NCBI GenBank assembly: GCA_041623895.1
Contig: JBFJVZ010000018.1
Span: forward strand, 1 to 34,953
DNA from: JBFJVZ01 sp041623895
GTDB lineage: Bacteria; Planctomycetota; Planctomycetia; Pirellulales; Pirellulaceae
DNA: 34,953 nucleotides
Direction: 5' to 3'
Shown: positions 7,744 to 16,742 of the stretch, piece by piece
Position numbering within the stretch: the stretch's first letter is position 1
Layout of the letters: each line of letters opens with the position of its first letter
Translations under genes and position numbers: made by a program
The notes under the pieces: generated by a model
What the model was told of the DNA's origin: nothing
The model's database searches: none
Seen by the model: only the letters and a program-made list of their open reading frames with translations

Positions 7744-9720
7744 TCAATTTCTTGGCCGAGTGCCCGACCGAAAAGGACCGTCGTCCGGTGGTTCGCCACG
7801 GCCCGCTCCGCCGCCTCGTCTGCGTTGAATTTCACGCTCACGAAGATTGGCAATTTCATCTTGATCCAGCACGCCATCGGAGTTCGTGTCAGCGCGCTCA
7901 AGAAAAAGACGCCGCGGTCCGCGAATTGCCGACAACTCAATTCGGCCATCGCCATCTCCGTCCAGTTCACGCAGATCCTCCAGCCGCGGCGGTCGTGGTT
8001 CACCAGGCGGCCTGGGATAAGTATCGAGATCTCGGGGAAAATCATTCCGATCAAGCGAGGCAAGTTCCTGCTTCGACAAACGATCGTCCCGGTTGGCATC
8101 GGCGCTCATCATGGGACTCACCATCGGCGGCGGTATCTCCGTCTGATCCAATCGCTGGTCGGAATTTCGATCAAACAAATCGAGCAACTCGCCGGCGAAG
8201 TCCAAATCCCGCCCGCTGACAGGATTCTGTGCGGGATCCGGCTCGATTGGCGCGGAGGCAACAGGTGCCGTGCTGGCGGGCCCGCTAATGGAAGCAGGCC
8301 TCCGGGCAGCAAACAAAGCGAAATACGCCAGCGCTCCGATGATGATCAGCACGCCAATCCCCGCGAGGGCACCGATGACCGCGAGCGGTGGTGCCGACTT
8401 GTTGTTTGCTTTCGTGGCACTGGGACGGCGATAGGGAGTCGTGTTGCCAAACGCGGTTGGTGCAGAAACCGAAGGCAAATCGGCGAACAGATTATCTTCC
8501 CCAACAGAGGCCACGGCAGTCGGCTGCGAGCCCGATTCGGGCTGGTCCGCCTTCGCAATTTCAGCCTCGACTTTGGGCAACATCGACTGCGCCCAGTGAA
8601 GCATTTTCGAGCCCTTGGCCTCCGGGTTCTCGATGATCTGTTTCAAGATCGAAACCGCAGCCACAAATTGGCCCGACTCGCACAAAGTCTTGGCCAGCTT
8701 GGATTGCTCGGTCAGCTGGATTTGACTGACGGTGACGGTTGCGGTTTTCGTCGGCTCACGCAAGCGTTTGTCACCCGCTGCCGATTGCAAATAACCGCCC
8801 AACGCATCGGCGAACTCTTTCATGGTTGAGTATCGAGACTCGGGATCCTTCGTCATGGCTGTCTTGCAAATGGCTGCCAAGGCAGGATCAATATCGGCGC
8901 GAACGGTGATCAGATCAGTCGGCTCTTCGGTCAAAATCTGACCGATCATGGCGATCGTTGACCCCGCCCCGGTGAATGGCAAGCGTCCCGACAATAACTC
9001 GTACAAAACGACTCCCAGTGAATAAATGTCGGACGCGGGGCCAATCGCGTTGGACTTGCCCTTCAGTTGTTCAGGCGACATGTACGCCGGTGAGCCCAAT
9101 AGCGCGCCGTCCTGAGTCAACCGAGATTCATTGCCCAGGTCTTGCGGACAGGCCAACCCGAAATCCATTACGATCGGCTCTTTGCGATGATCGATCATGA
9201 TGTTCGCCGGCTTCAAGTCGCGATGGATGATGCCGCTTTGGTGAGCGTCTTCCATTGCCAAGGCAACTTTGCGAATGATGGTCGCGATCGCGCGTGTGGC
9301 TGACGGCTTTTCGGGGTTGACGTAACTGGCAAGCGGCCGCCCTTTGATGTAGGCCATCGCGATGTAATGCGTCCCCTCGATTTCTCCAACGTCGAACACC
9401 GGACACAGGTTCGGATGGGAAAGATTGGCCGCTGAACGGGCCTCACGATAGAACCGGCTGACAAGTTTAGAATTCGTTCCAGCATCGAACTTGGGAACTT
9501 TCAGAGCGACGTCGCGCTGCAGCTGCGCGTCATGGGCCAAATAAACGGCCCCCATTCCGCCGCGACCGAGCAGCTGCTTGATCGTGTACCTGCCCAAAGA
9601 CTGCGGTATCGCGTCGGTCGCGAAATCGACATCCGAATTGGTGTCGCTCGATCCCTCCGGCGCAATCGTTTCGTCAAGGGCTCGATCATCGTTCCGGGTC
9701 GAGGGGTCTTTCTGGTTCAC
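7744..9720 (-). CDS. Membrane Ser/Thr protein kinase with extracytoplasmic EF-hand loops
   Basis: A Hanks-type (PknB-like) kinase of 658 residues from a GTG at 9720; a TTG at 9801 is in frame, but the added residues are not protein-like. Glycine loop GRGGMG 52-57, ATP lysine K74, catalytic HRDLKPAN with D168 and N173, DFG 186-188 and SPAYMSPEQ are all intact, so it should be active. A linker leads to one transmembrane helix (about 447-473). After it come four EF-hand-like 12-residue loops: DRNSDQRLDQTE, DANRDDRLSKQE, DGDGDGRIELSA (lacking the final Glu) and DTNSDGVLDQDE. The tail is rich in Arg, Gly and Pro. With a cytoplasmic kinase, the loops would be periplasmic and could bind calcium. Ligand and targets are unknown. 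Confidence 0.9.
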   Translation of the reverse strand: MNQKDPSTRNDDRALDETIAPEGSSDTNSDVDFATDAIPQSLGRYTIKQLLGRGGMGAVYLAHDAQLQRDVALKVPKFDAGTNSKLVSRFYREARSAANLSHPNLCPVFDVGEIEGTHYIAMAYIKGRPLASYVNPEKPSATRAIATIIRKVALAMEDAHQSGIIHRDLKPANIMIDHRKEPIVMDFGLACPQDLGNESRLTQDGALLGSPAYMSPEQLKGKSNAIGPASDIYSLGVVLYELLSGRLPFTGAGSTIAMIGQILTEEPTDLITVRADIDPALAAICKTAMTKDPESRYSTMKEFADALGGYLQSAAGDKRLREPTKTATVTVSQIQLTEQSKLAKTLCESGQFVAAVSILKQIIENPEAKGSKMLHWAQSMLPKVEAEIAKADQPESGSQPTAVASVGEDNLFADLPSVSAPTAFGNTTPYRRPSATKANNKSAPPLAVIGALAGIGVLIIIGALAYFALFAARRPASISGPASTAPVASAPIEPDPAQNPVSGRDLDFAGELLDLFDRNSDQRLDQTEIPPPMVSPMMSADANRDDRLSKQELASLDRNDFPRDLDTYPRPPGEPRPPRLEDLRELDGDGDGRIELSAIRGPRRLFLERADTNSDGVLDQDEIANLREREIQRRRGGGAGRGEPPDDGPFRSGTRPRN

Positions 9721-9893
9721 GCGATCAGACTTTGAATAGAAAAGAACAGGCTCTACCGGAAATGCGGCCGGGATTTCAAGCCACCGGTGGGACCGCAACA
9801 AGCTGTTTCTTTTTCACCGTTAGTTTACCAGCGGAGCGGCTCAGCGGTGGGCCTGACGGCAAAATGACAGGATCTTCGCGGGTCACCGCCGAG

Positions 9894-9905
9894 CCGTGAT
9901 CACGG
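9894..9905. promoter_or_regulatory. Perfect 12-base palindrome CCGTGATCACGG
   Basis: It lies in the 255-base space between the lolD stop and the kinase start on the minus strand, upstream of the kinase. The size and symmetry fit a dimeric operator site, but there is no second copy in the window and no evidence for a regulator. Confidence 0.2.
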
Positions 9906-9975
9906 AACAGCGGCGCGGCGCAGGCCCGGTTGGGCGGTCAGCCGCTAGACTTGGAGGTAGCGGCGGAGCAATCGA

Positions 9976-10698
9976 TTACGCGACTTGCAATTGCGGCGAT
10001 TTCGCTTCCAGCACGCCGTCTTTCATGCGATGACAGACATCGGCTCCTGCGGCGATCGAATCATCGTGCGTGATCATCACGATCGTCAGCCCTTCATCAC
10101 CATTAAGTTCCATCAGCAGCTTCAAGATATCGCGGCCGGTTTCACTATCCAAGTTTCCTGTTGGCTCGTCGGCCAACAGCAACTGTGGTTCATTCATCAG
10201 GGCGCGCGCGATCGCGGCACGTTGCATTTCACCGCCGCTCATTTCGCTCGGTTTGTGCGTTGCCCGATGCAGCAAGCCCACACGATCCAATACTTCCTCA
10301 GCTCGACGACGAAGCTGTTTTCTGGTTCGCAAATAGTGCCAGGCACTGCGTCCGATCATCGTCGGAGCAAGTACGTTCTCGATTGCCGAAAGTTCCGGCA
10401 ACAGGTGATAGAACTGAAAGATGACTCCGATATCCTTGTTGCGGTAAAGGTCGCGGACACGGCGTGAGGCGTTGTCGATGCGGTTGCCTTGAAAGATGAT
10501 TTCGCCCGCGTCCGGCCTGTCTAACGTGGCCAGCAAATGCATCAGTGTGCTCTTGCCGCTGCCGCTTCTTCCCACCAGGGCCGTCACCATTCCGCGGACG
10601 ACGTCAAGGTCGACACCCCGCAGCACCGGCAGCTCGATGCGGTTCTTGTGGTAGCTTTTTTCGATTCCGCGGGCTTGCAGGACGATGTCGTTAGTCAT
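9976..10698 (-). CDS. lolD: LolD-type ABC transporter ATPase
   Basis: A 240-residue cytoplasmic ATPase. Walker A GRSGSGKST, Q-loop FQFYHLLPEL, signature MSGGEMQRAAIARAL, Walker B LLLADEPTGNLD and switch histidine MITHD are complete. The sequence is of the LolD/MacB/FtsE branch and the gene follows a LolC/E permease, so it should power release of lipoproteins from the inner membrane to the outer-membrane route. The ATG at 10698 is preferred because GGAG lies 7 bases upstream; a longer frame to 10788 would overlap the permease gene. The gap to the permease is 82 bases, consistent with one operon. Confidence 0.9.
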   Translation of the reverse strand: MTNDIVLQARGIEKSYHKNRIELPVLRGVDLDVVRGMVTALVGRSGSGKSTLMHLLATLDRPDAGEIIFQGNRIDNASRRVRDLYRNKDIGVIFQFYHLLPELSAIENVLAPTMIGRSAWHYLRTRKQLRRRAEEVLDRVGLLHRATHKPSEMSGGEMQRAAIARALMNEPQLLLADEPTGNLDSETGRDILKLLMELNGDEGLTIVMITHDDSIAAGADVCHRMKDGVLEAKSPQLQVA

Positions 10699-10780
10699 TC
10701 GTTTCTCCGTTATTTTCAACGATTGCCATGTGTTGGGGCCTTGCCGGTGCAGATTTCGTCCACACGCAAAGACGGCGACT

Positions 10781-12328
10781 TTATTCAAATCGCAATGCCT
10801 TGACCGGATGCATGCGTGCTGCGCGAATCGCCGGCAACACGCTGGCCATCGCGGCGATCACAACAGCACCAGCCATTACCCAAGCCAGCGTAAAAGGATG
10901 GATGATGGTGGGGATCTCACTGAAGTAATAAACGGTTGGATCAAAGACCTCTTGGCCGGTCAACTTTTCAATCCAGCTGGCAACCGCGTTGATATTGGCA
11001 ACGAAGATCAGACCGCCCAGCATGCCCACGCCGCTGCCCACACAACCCAGCAACAACCCGTAACTCAGAAAGATACTCATCACGCCGCGGCCGGACGCTC
11101 CCAGTGCCTTCAGCGTGCCGATGTCTCGCGTTTTTTCCACGACAATCATGAAAAAGGTCGACAGAATGCCGAAGCCTGCTACGGCAATGATCAGAAACAG
11201 CAGGATGTTCAGGATCGTCGTTTCCAAGCGGACGGCGGCCAGCAATGGCCCTTGCATGTCGCGCCAGGTTTGAATGTTGTAAGCGTACAAGTCGGGAGGA
11301 AAGCGTCGGCGCAGGTCATCGCGAACGGCGTTCAGGTCTGCGCCCTCGACAAGCTTCAATTGGATTGTTGTAACGCTGCGAACCCCGGATTCGGGATCGA
11401 TCATGCCGCGAAATTCTTGCAGCTGATCCAGTCGTACAAAGGCAAACGTGCTGTCGTATTCACTCATCCCCGATTCGTACAGATCGACAACCGTGAACTG
11501 CTGGTTGACGACTTTCGTGTTATCGGAAGCGTTGGGGAAAATCAGTCGGACATCATCGCCTGGCCGGCAGTAGTAGTGATCTCGAACATTGTTGTCTTTG
11601 TCACGAAAACGTGTTGTGCAGGTCGAGATCCCGAGAATGATGCCGGGAAACTGTTCCTTGGCGGGGTCAAATACCTGTGCTTCTTGATCACCCGATGCGG
11701 ATGGTTCGACCGCGAAAAGTATCGGCGAAATTGACGGTCCATCACTGAAGTTTTCCTGCGGCTGTTCGACTGGCTTGTGCAACGCTTGGATGCGTGCCCG
11801 CTCGGCCGCCAGTGCTCGATCGTATTCAACTTTGGCACGACGGTATGTCCAACCCGATGGTGGAAAATCGGCGCGAGCTTCCGCGTAACCGCCGTCCCGC
11901 AGATCGAAGCTGACGGCTTGGCGGTTGGCTGGGTGCAGCAGAAACTGCCCGAACTGACTGACCTGGTTGTAAGTCTTTGGATCGAGCCCGACCAGATTCA
12001 CGTGGTGGCCGATGTGTTGGCCGTTGAAGTCGATATCCAGCATGCTGGGTACGTGGACGCTGACGGAGGAACCGCAGATCTGGTCGCCGCAGACTTTTTC
12101 GATTTCACGTAGTCGAGCGTCGGGGTCGGGCATCCCGCCACTGGTGTGACACTCGATCAAGATGTCGGATGCCAAACCGTGCAGGCGCTCATGCATCTCA
12201 GCAGAGAAGCCGGCCATCACGCTGTTGACGACGATCAAGGTCGCCACCCCGAGCGTGACGCTGATGATCGAAGCGAGCGCGATGTATCGCGTCCGCAAAT
12301 AGCGAAAACAAAGCAACCATCGATACAT
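10781..12328 (-). CDS. lolC: LolC/LolE-type lipoprotein-releasing permease
   Basis: A 515-residue MacB/FtsX-fold permease. It has an N-terminal transmembrane helix right after RYLRTRYIALASIISVTLG, a large periplasmic domain (about residues 45-375), and three C-terminal helices (about 380-405, 430-455 and 485-505). It ends in the family tail ARMHPVKALRFE. The ATG at 12328 is chosen since GAAGGAA lies just upstream and MYRWLLCFRYLRTR is the classic LolC start; an in-frame extension to 12601 overlaps the divergent gene and looks non-coding. The periplasmic domain has a charged insert (about 195-240, rich in Ala, Arg and Glu) longer than in proteobacterial LolC. With lolD it would extract lipoproteins for transport to the outer membrane. 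Confidence 0.88.
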   Translation of the reverse strand: MYRWLLCFRYLRTRYIALASIISVTLGVATLIVVNSVMAGFSAEMHERLHGLASDILIECHTSGGMPDPDARLREIEKVCGDQICGSSVSVHVPSMLDIDFNGQHIGHHVNLVGLDPKTYNQVSQFGQFLLHPANRQAVSFDLRDGGYAEARADFPPSGWTYRRAKVEYDRALAAERARIQALHKPVEQPQENFSDGPSISPILFAVEPSASGDQEAQVFDPAKEQFPGIILGISTCTTRFRDKDNNVRDHYYCRPGDDVRLIFPNASDNTKVVNQQFTVVDLYESGMSEYDSTFAFVRLDQLQEFRGMIDPESGVRSVTTIQLKLVEGADLNAVRDDLRRRFPPDLYAYNIQTWRDMQGPLLAAVRLETTILNILLFLIIAVAGFGILSTFFMIVVEKTRDIGTLKALGASGRGVMSIFLSYGLLLGCVGSGVGMLGGLIFVANINAVASWIEKLTGQEVFDPTVYYFSEIPTIIHPFTLAWVMAGAVVIAAMASVLPAIRAARMHPVKALRFE

Positions 12329-12575
12329 AACCGTTCCTTCGGCAAGATTGATAATCCGGTCCGTCAGCCGAGCCGAGCCGATCCTAGGGGTTGCCCGGTG
12401 ACGACGTCCAGAGGCAAAAAAGCTGTGTTTCACGCGACTGGCGGTGGCTTTGCTGCGGGCGGCTCCGCGCTCCCGGTCGTCCTGGCTGGCGTTTGTCACT
12501 CGCTCACCTGCTCGCATTTCGGGTAACCTACCTGCCGTCCGCTTCCGAGCTTCGCTGCTTGATATCGGGTTATTG

Positions 12576-12995
12576 ATGCAAGATTCCCACTCCGCTCTCA
12601 ATCCGCTGGCCAGTCATACGCTGCAAATCCGCGTGCGTTATCACGAGACGGATGGGCAGCGCCGCGTCCATCACGCGGTCTATCTGCACTATTTCGAGCG
12701 GGGACGGGTGGAGATGTTGCGGGCGGCGGGCTTGAGTTACAAGGCTCTGGAGGATTCCGGGCGGATGTTGGTCGTGACTGAGATGAACATCTGCTATCAC
12801 CAACCGGCTGAATTTGATGATTTGCTGGAATTGAAGATCCAGACGCTGGAAGTTCGCAAAGTTCGCATCCGCCACCAATACCTGGTCCAGCGAGAAGGCG
12901 TCCCCATTGTCGAGGCTGAATCGGTGATCGCTTGCATCGATGCGACCGGCAGACCGAGCCGTTTACCGAGTGAGTTTTTTGAATTAAATCCCTGA
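12576..12995 (+). CDS. YbgC/4-hydroxybenzoyl-CoA-type thioesterase
   Basis: A 139-residue single hot-dog domain protein. The active-site region RYHETDGQRRVHHAVYLHYF (residues 21-40) contains the catalytic aspartate D26 and the family pattern DxxGxVxHxxYLxYFE, with GQRRV in place of the more usual GxV. The rest is ordinary for acyl-CoA thioesterases (EMNICYHQPAEFDDLL, then HQYLVQREG). It hydrolyses acyl-CoA thioesters in the cytoplasm; YbgC relatives often sit with Tol-Pal genes. The ATG at 12576 fits the domain start. It is divergent from lolC with 247 bases between, and the kinase at 13033 follows after 37 bases, so those two may be cotranscribed. Confidence 0.85.
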   Translation: MQDSHSALNPLASHTLQIRVRYHETDGQRRVHHAVYLHYFERGRVEMLRAAGLSYKALEDSGRMLVVTEMNICYHQPAEFDDLLELKIQTLEVRKVRIRHQYLVQREGVPIVEAESVIACIDATGRPSRLPSEFFELNP

Positions 12996-13032
12996 TTCCT
13001 CGGCGTGTCTGCGAGTAGTCTGTTCACTTGAA

Positions 13033-15288
13033 ATGAAGCCTAACTCACAAGATTCCGGGACCGGCTCCGTCGTCGCGGAGCACTTGTCTTTTGACGAAGA
13101 CGAGTTGCTGGAGGCTTGTCTGCAACGGTTTGCCGAGGTGGCGCCGGCCAAGACTCCTAGGGATCTGCTCGATTTTCTTCCGGATCCACCCTCCGAATCG
13201 CGGATCTTCGTCTTAGTGGAACTGATCAAGCTGGACATGTCGGCCTCCGCCGAGTCCGGAACGATTCATCGCATCGAAAGTTATGTTGAGGCATTGCCGG
13301 AGTTAATTTCGCTCCAGTCGGTTCCAGTCGACCTGGTGCTGGAAGAACTACAACTGCGAAAAGACGCGGGTCAACAGCCGAGCATTGATGAATACGCGCA
13401 GCGGTTTCCACAGTTCGGATCGGTGCTGGGGAAATTTCTGGGAGCGGCTGCCGAAGTCACCAATTCCGTTCACGCAATTGGTGCGCCGCCCCAGGTGGCG
13501 ATCGGCAGCAAGATCGATGACTTTTTGATCATCCAAACCTTGGGTTCCGGGGCTTTCGCAAACGTTTACCTTGCACAGCAAGTTTCGATGCGGCGGCTGG
13601 TCGCGCTGAAAGTCTCCCAAGGCAGGGGGGACGAGCCCCAGGCGCTAGCGCAACTTGACCACGCCAACATTGTTCGCGTTTTCGACCAGCGCGACTTGAC
13701 CGATCCTGACGTCCACCTGCTGTACATGCAGTACATGCAAGGCGGCACGCTGTTGGACGTGGTCAAGTCGGTCCGTGCCAACAGCGCCGGAAAGCTCACT
13801 GGACAGATCATCCTGGATTGCGTCGATCGTCAGTGCTTGCGAGCAGCCCAGGCGGTTCCTGAGAGATCTGCTGTACGTAAGTGGCTTGCCGAGGCGGATT
13901 GGCCGACCGTGGTCGCCTGGATGGGTGTGCAACTAGGGCGTGCCTTGGCCGAAGCGCATCGACACGACGTACTGCATCGCGATGTCAAACCGGCAAACGT
14001 GTTGTTATCGGCGGAAGGCATCCCGGCGCTCGCAGATTTCAACGTCAGTTTTGCTGGAGTGGCCGGACGCGCCGGTGCTGCCGCGGCGTTTGGTGGATCG
14101 ATTGGTTACATGGCAGCCGAGCATTTACGGGCGATCAGCCCCGAGATTCTCGATTCGCCCAGCGATGTTCGAGAACCTGCCGATCTGTACTCGTTGGCGA
14201 TTTTGCTCTGGCAACTTTGGCAGGGGCAGCGTCCGTTTGACTGCAAACCATCGCCTGATTCCTGGTCGGATGCAGTCCGCGACCAACTTGAATCGCGAAG
14301 CAAACCGCTCGTGCAGCCGGTGCGCAGCGGTGGCGCTCCGGAACGAGTTCTGGAAGCGACTCTTCGCAAGGCGTTGTCGCTGCAGCCGGAGGATCGACCA
14401 TCAAGCGGCGTTGAATTGGCCGGGCAGCTCAAGCTAGCGCTGCATCCTGATGTGGCGGGCTTATTCGATCCAGATGAAACAAGCGTGCGAAGTTGGCTGC
14501 GGCGCCGATCAACATGGGTCGTCGCCGGTTTGATCATCATGATTCCCAATATCATCGTTGGATATTTCAACTTCTGGTACAACAAGGACACGTTGGCGAT
14601 GTTTGGTCAACAAGTCTTGGAGTACCACAGAGATCTTTCCTGGAAGCTGAATGCGATCATTTTTCCCGTTGGCTTTTTAATCGCGTTATGGCGAATCCTA
14701 CCCGTTACCCAGGCGGCCAGACGGGCGGGGCGCGATCAGGAGCTTACTGACCGTGACTTGAATGCCACACTTTGCCTGAGCCATCATGCGGGATTGATTG
14801 GCGGAGTATTTTGGGTTGCCGCCGGTGTCTTTTACTCGATCGTGTTAACGAATAGATTCGAGTCATTCACGCTTCCTCATGCCAGCGAGTTCTTTTTATC
14901 GTTGTTGGTTTGTGGCGGCATTGCGGCCACCTATCCTTACTTTGGCATCGCGATCCTTGCGACGACGGTTTATTACCCACAGTTCGTCCGACGCTCGATG
15001 CACGACGACCATTTTGATCGGCGACGCGGTCACGCGATTTTTCAAAATGCGGCATGGTTTATGGCCAGCGTGATTGCTCCCCTGCTGGGCCTCGCCATTC
15101 TGATTTCCCGGATTGGTAAAAAGGAAGTCATTCCCGGCTACCTTCTGGGCTTGGTCGGTTTGGCATTCGTCGGCATCCTCGTGTCATTTTTTGCCTTCAT
15201 GTACATGTCAGCTTATTGGGCCGGAATGGCAGAAGTGCTTTCCTCGCGTCGATCGTCGATCGTTCCCGGCGCACCCGATGAAGAGTGA
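13033..15288 (+). CDS. Ser/Thr protein kinase with six-helix membrane tail and DFN motif
   Basis: A 751-residue kinase. Residues 1-150 are the acidic helical N-terminus typical of planctomycete kinases (IDEYAQRFPQFG). The kinase domain spans about 160-480: glycine loop LGSGAFANVY, ATP lysine K193, catalytic HRDVKPAN with D317 and N322, and DFN at 335-337 where most kinases have DFG. The APE-like motif is MAAEHL. Metal-binding D and catalytic residues are kept, so activity is plausible. About 40 residues of insertion lie before the catalytic loop. From about 494 to 735 there are six hydrophobic helices joined by short charged loops, and a short cytoplasmic tail. I do not recognise the membrane domain as a known transporter; it may be a sensor module. 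Confidence 0.85.
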   Translation: MKPNSQDSGTGSVVAEHLSFDEDELLEACLQRFAEVAPAKTPRDLLDFLPDPPSESRIFVLVELIKLDMSASAESGTIHRIESYVEALPELISLQSVPVDLVLEELQLRKDAGQQPSIDEYAQRFPQFGSVLGKFLGAAAEVTNSVHAIGAPPQVAIGSKIDDFLIIQTLGSGAFANVYLAQQVSMRRLVALKVSQGRGDEPQALAQLDHANIVRVFDQRDLTDPDVHLLYMQYMQGGTLLDVVKSVRANSAGKLTGQIILDCVDRQCLRAAQAVPERSAVRKWLAEADWPTVVAWMGVQLGRALAEAHRHDVLHRDVKPANVLLSAEGIPALADFNVSFAGVAGRAGAAAAFGGSIGYMAAEHLRAISPEILDSPSDVREPADLYSLAILLWQLWQGQRPFDCKPSPDSWSDAVRDQLESRSKPLVQPVRSGGAPERVLEATLRKALSLQPEDRPSSGVELAGQLKLALHPDVAGLFDPDETSVRSWLRRRSTWVVAGLIIMIPNIIVGYFNFWYNKDTLAMFGQQVLEYHRDLSWKLNAIIFPVGFLIALWRILPVTQAARRAGRDQELTDRDLNATLCLSHHAGLIGGVFWVAAGVFYSIVLTNRFESFTLPHASEFFLSLLVCGGIAATYPYFGIAILATTVYYPQFVRRSMHDDHFDRRRGHAIFQNAAWFMASVIAPLLGLAILISRIGKKEVIPGYLLGLVGLAFVGILVSFFAFMYMSAYWAGMAEVLSSRRSSIVPGAPDEE

Positions 15289-15601
15289 AACGTCGGGACT
15301 GGCGGCTATTGGTGCCTGACCCTGTTCGCGACAGGGGACGAAAAAAATCGGGAGGGCGAAGCGGGCAAAGCTCCCGCTGAGCCGCAAATCCCAGCCCGGA
15401 TTATTCATGACAGTTGTAGGCCGGACCAAGGAAATGCCTTGTGTGCCGGAACGTCGGTCGCGATTTCGACGGTTGGCTGCAAAACGCGTTAGCGAGGGAT
15501 GAATGAGGTCCCTCGCTAACACTTCGGGTTACCGTCATAACCGAATCAACAAGCTGCTAGGCTCCTCGTCGCGCCTCCCGAATTTTCGATAGCCAACTGC
15601 C
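15289..15601. other. Gene-free convergent space filled with palindromic repeats
   Basis: No credible gene. It holds several short palindromes. AGCGGG/CCCGCT lies at about 15359-15377. A GTAG-headed unit starts at 15416, with CCGG (15421-15424) facing CCGG (15446-15449) and CAAGG (15427-15431) pairing with CCTTG (15437-15441). A strong hairpin at 15488-15520 is listed separately. The first 13 bases after position 15300 also match part of the palindrome upstream of glmU. Confidence 0.5.
15488..15520. repeat. 12-bp perfect hairpin between convergent genes
   Basis: GTTAGCGAGGGA (15488-15499) pairs perfectly with TCCCTCGCTAAC (15509-15520) across a 9-base loop. It lies between the 3' ends of the membrane kinase and the secreted protein at 15602. 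There is no T-tract on either side. I recall similar GTTAGCGAGGGA palindromes as intergenic repeats in Rhodopirellula-type genomes, but cannot verify this here. Confidence 0.65.
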
Positions 15602-16465
15602 TTAGCGCGTCGCAGCAGCGTTTTCTGCTGCCGCCGGCTCCTTTTGTTGCTCGCTAAGTTGATTGATCGCGTTTTGCAAATCATTCGCAGGAGCGGTCGT
15701 TGAAGGGCCTGATGGTGCGGGCCCGGGCGGTGGCGATGCGGTCGACGCGGGCTGGCTTGCCCCCGAAACTTCATCACCTGGTGGTACAGCCGTTGAGGGT
15801 GCGGTAGTCGAAACGGTTTGATCGACCGTTTCTACGGACTTTTCTAGCACGGTCGCCATCGGGATCGCTGTTCGCGCCAACACTTTGATGTTGTTCGTTT
15901 CAATCGATTCAACAAACTGATCATAACTGTCGATCGCGACCAGCAAACGCTGAAAGCCGATCACCTGGCCACCGCGATTCCCCATCGCGAGGGCTTCGAT
16001 TGGCAGTTGCACGTGGACTTCAGCGACCTGGCCGGCACAAATCTTATTCACTTTGACAATGGCCGTTGGTGCCATCGGATTGATGCGCCCCAGCAGGGCA
16101 ACCAAGGAAATCCGAAATCCGCAAACATCGCGTGTGCTGTTGTTGCGCACCGTCACGGCGAACTTGGGTCCGCATGCCGGATCATCGATCTGCAATTGTG
16201 CAACTTGCAGCAGTTCCAGGTCACCAAGTTCCGCTGCCGGTACCAGCATTGGACCCAGTGACGAGTGTTGCACGACGTTTCCAGTGGTCAAGCCGTGAGT
16301 GTTGCCGATGCCGTGACGCAACATCAAATGAATCACGTGTTCACAGCTAGGACCGCCGTGCAGCACCTGTGCCAAATCGACAGTGTCGGCTTGAGCGCCA
16401 CCGGCTGCGATCAACAACATCGCGGTGGATAGGATTGTGTTCTTAATATGGCTTCGAGCGTTCAT
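15602..16465 (-). CDS. Secreted protein with CARDB-like domain, function unknown
   Basis: A 287-residue exported protein with a clear Sec signal peptide (hydrophobic core TILSTAMLLIAAGGA, cleavage after AQA near residue 26). The middle part (about 85-200) looks like an immunoglobulin-type CARDB domain: FAVTVRNNSTRDVCGFRISLV, then EVHVQLP and VAIDSYDQFVESIETNN. The last 80 residues are low-complexity Ser/Thr/Pro/Ala, probably an unstructured linker. A strong GAGGAG ribosome-binding site stands 8 bases before the ATG at 16465. It is probably periplasmic or surface-exposed and may bind a partner. No enzyme motif is visible. It is followed by a convergent space full of palindromes. Confidence 0.7.
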   Translation of the reverse strand: MNARSHIKNTILSTAMLLIAAGGAQADTVDLAQVLHGGPSCEHVIHLMLRHGIGNTHGLTTGNVVQHSSLGPMLVPAAELGDLELLQVAQLQIDDPACGPKFAVTVRNNSTRDVCGFRISLVALLGRINPMAPTAIVKVNKICAGQVAEVHVQLPIEALAMGNRGGQVIGFQRLLVAIDSYDQFVESIETNNIKVLARTAIPMATVLEKSVETVDQTVSTTAPSTAVPPGDEVSGASQPASTASPPPGPAPSGPSTTAPANDLQNAINQLSEQQKEPAAAENAAATR

Positions 16466-16550
16466 TGAATTGTCTCCTCAAGATTGTTAGTAGCGAAACG
16501 GCCGGCGCGCGGTCGTACGTTCGCAGTGATGACTGATAAAAAGCATTTGA

Positions 16551-16590
16551 AGAAAAAGCCCGGGCCCGTGGTGGTCACGAGTCCGGGCTT
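16551..16590 (-). terminator. Rho-independent terminator-like hairpin after Tyr-rich gene
   Basis: On the minus strand AAGCCCGG-type arms (16556-16570 with 16576-16590, one wobble and one mismatch) form a GC-rich stem directly followed by TTTTTCTTC (complement of 16549-16556). It lies about 150 bases beyond the stop of the gene at 16743, in the right orientation to end it, and before the next minus-strand gene. Confidence 0.55.
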
Positions 16591-16742
16591 GTGGATGACG
16601 CAGCCGGCGAAGCGACGTCAAGGATGCAACGAGAAAGTTTGCGAGTAAGTAAGCTCCCTTGAAGAACCTGTGCCGTTAGCAGGCAGAAGGTTCAAACGCG
16701 TCGCACAGCAACAGGGATCGATCCTCGCCTCACAAGAGTTTC

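Noticed and set aside
7825..8829. 334-codon plus-strand frame opposite the EF-hand kinase
   Set aside because: It is antisense to a clear kinase with intact motifs and gives an Arg-, Gln- and Pro-rich sequence with no recognisable motif.
10685..11734. Long plus-strand open frame opposite lolC and lolD
   Set aside because: It lies antisense to two well-recognised genes and has no family resemblance; the high GC content makes long antisense frames common here.
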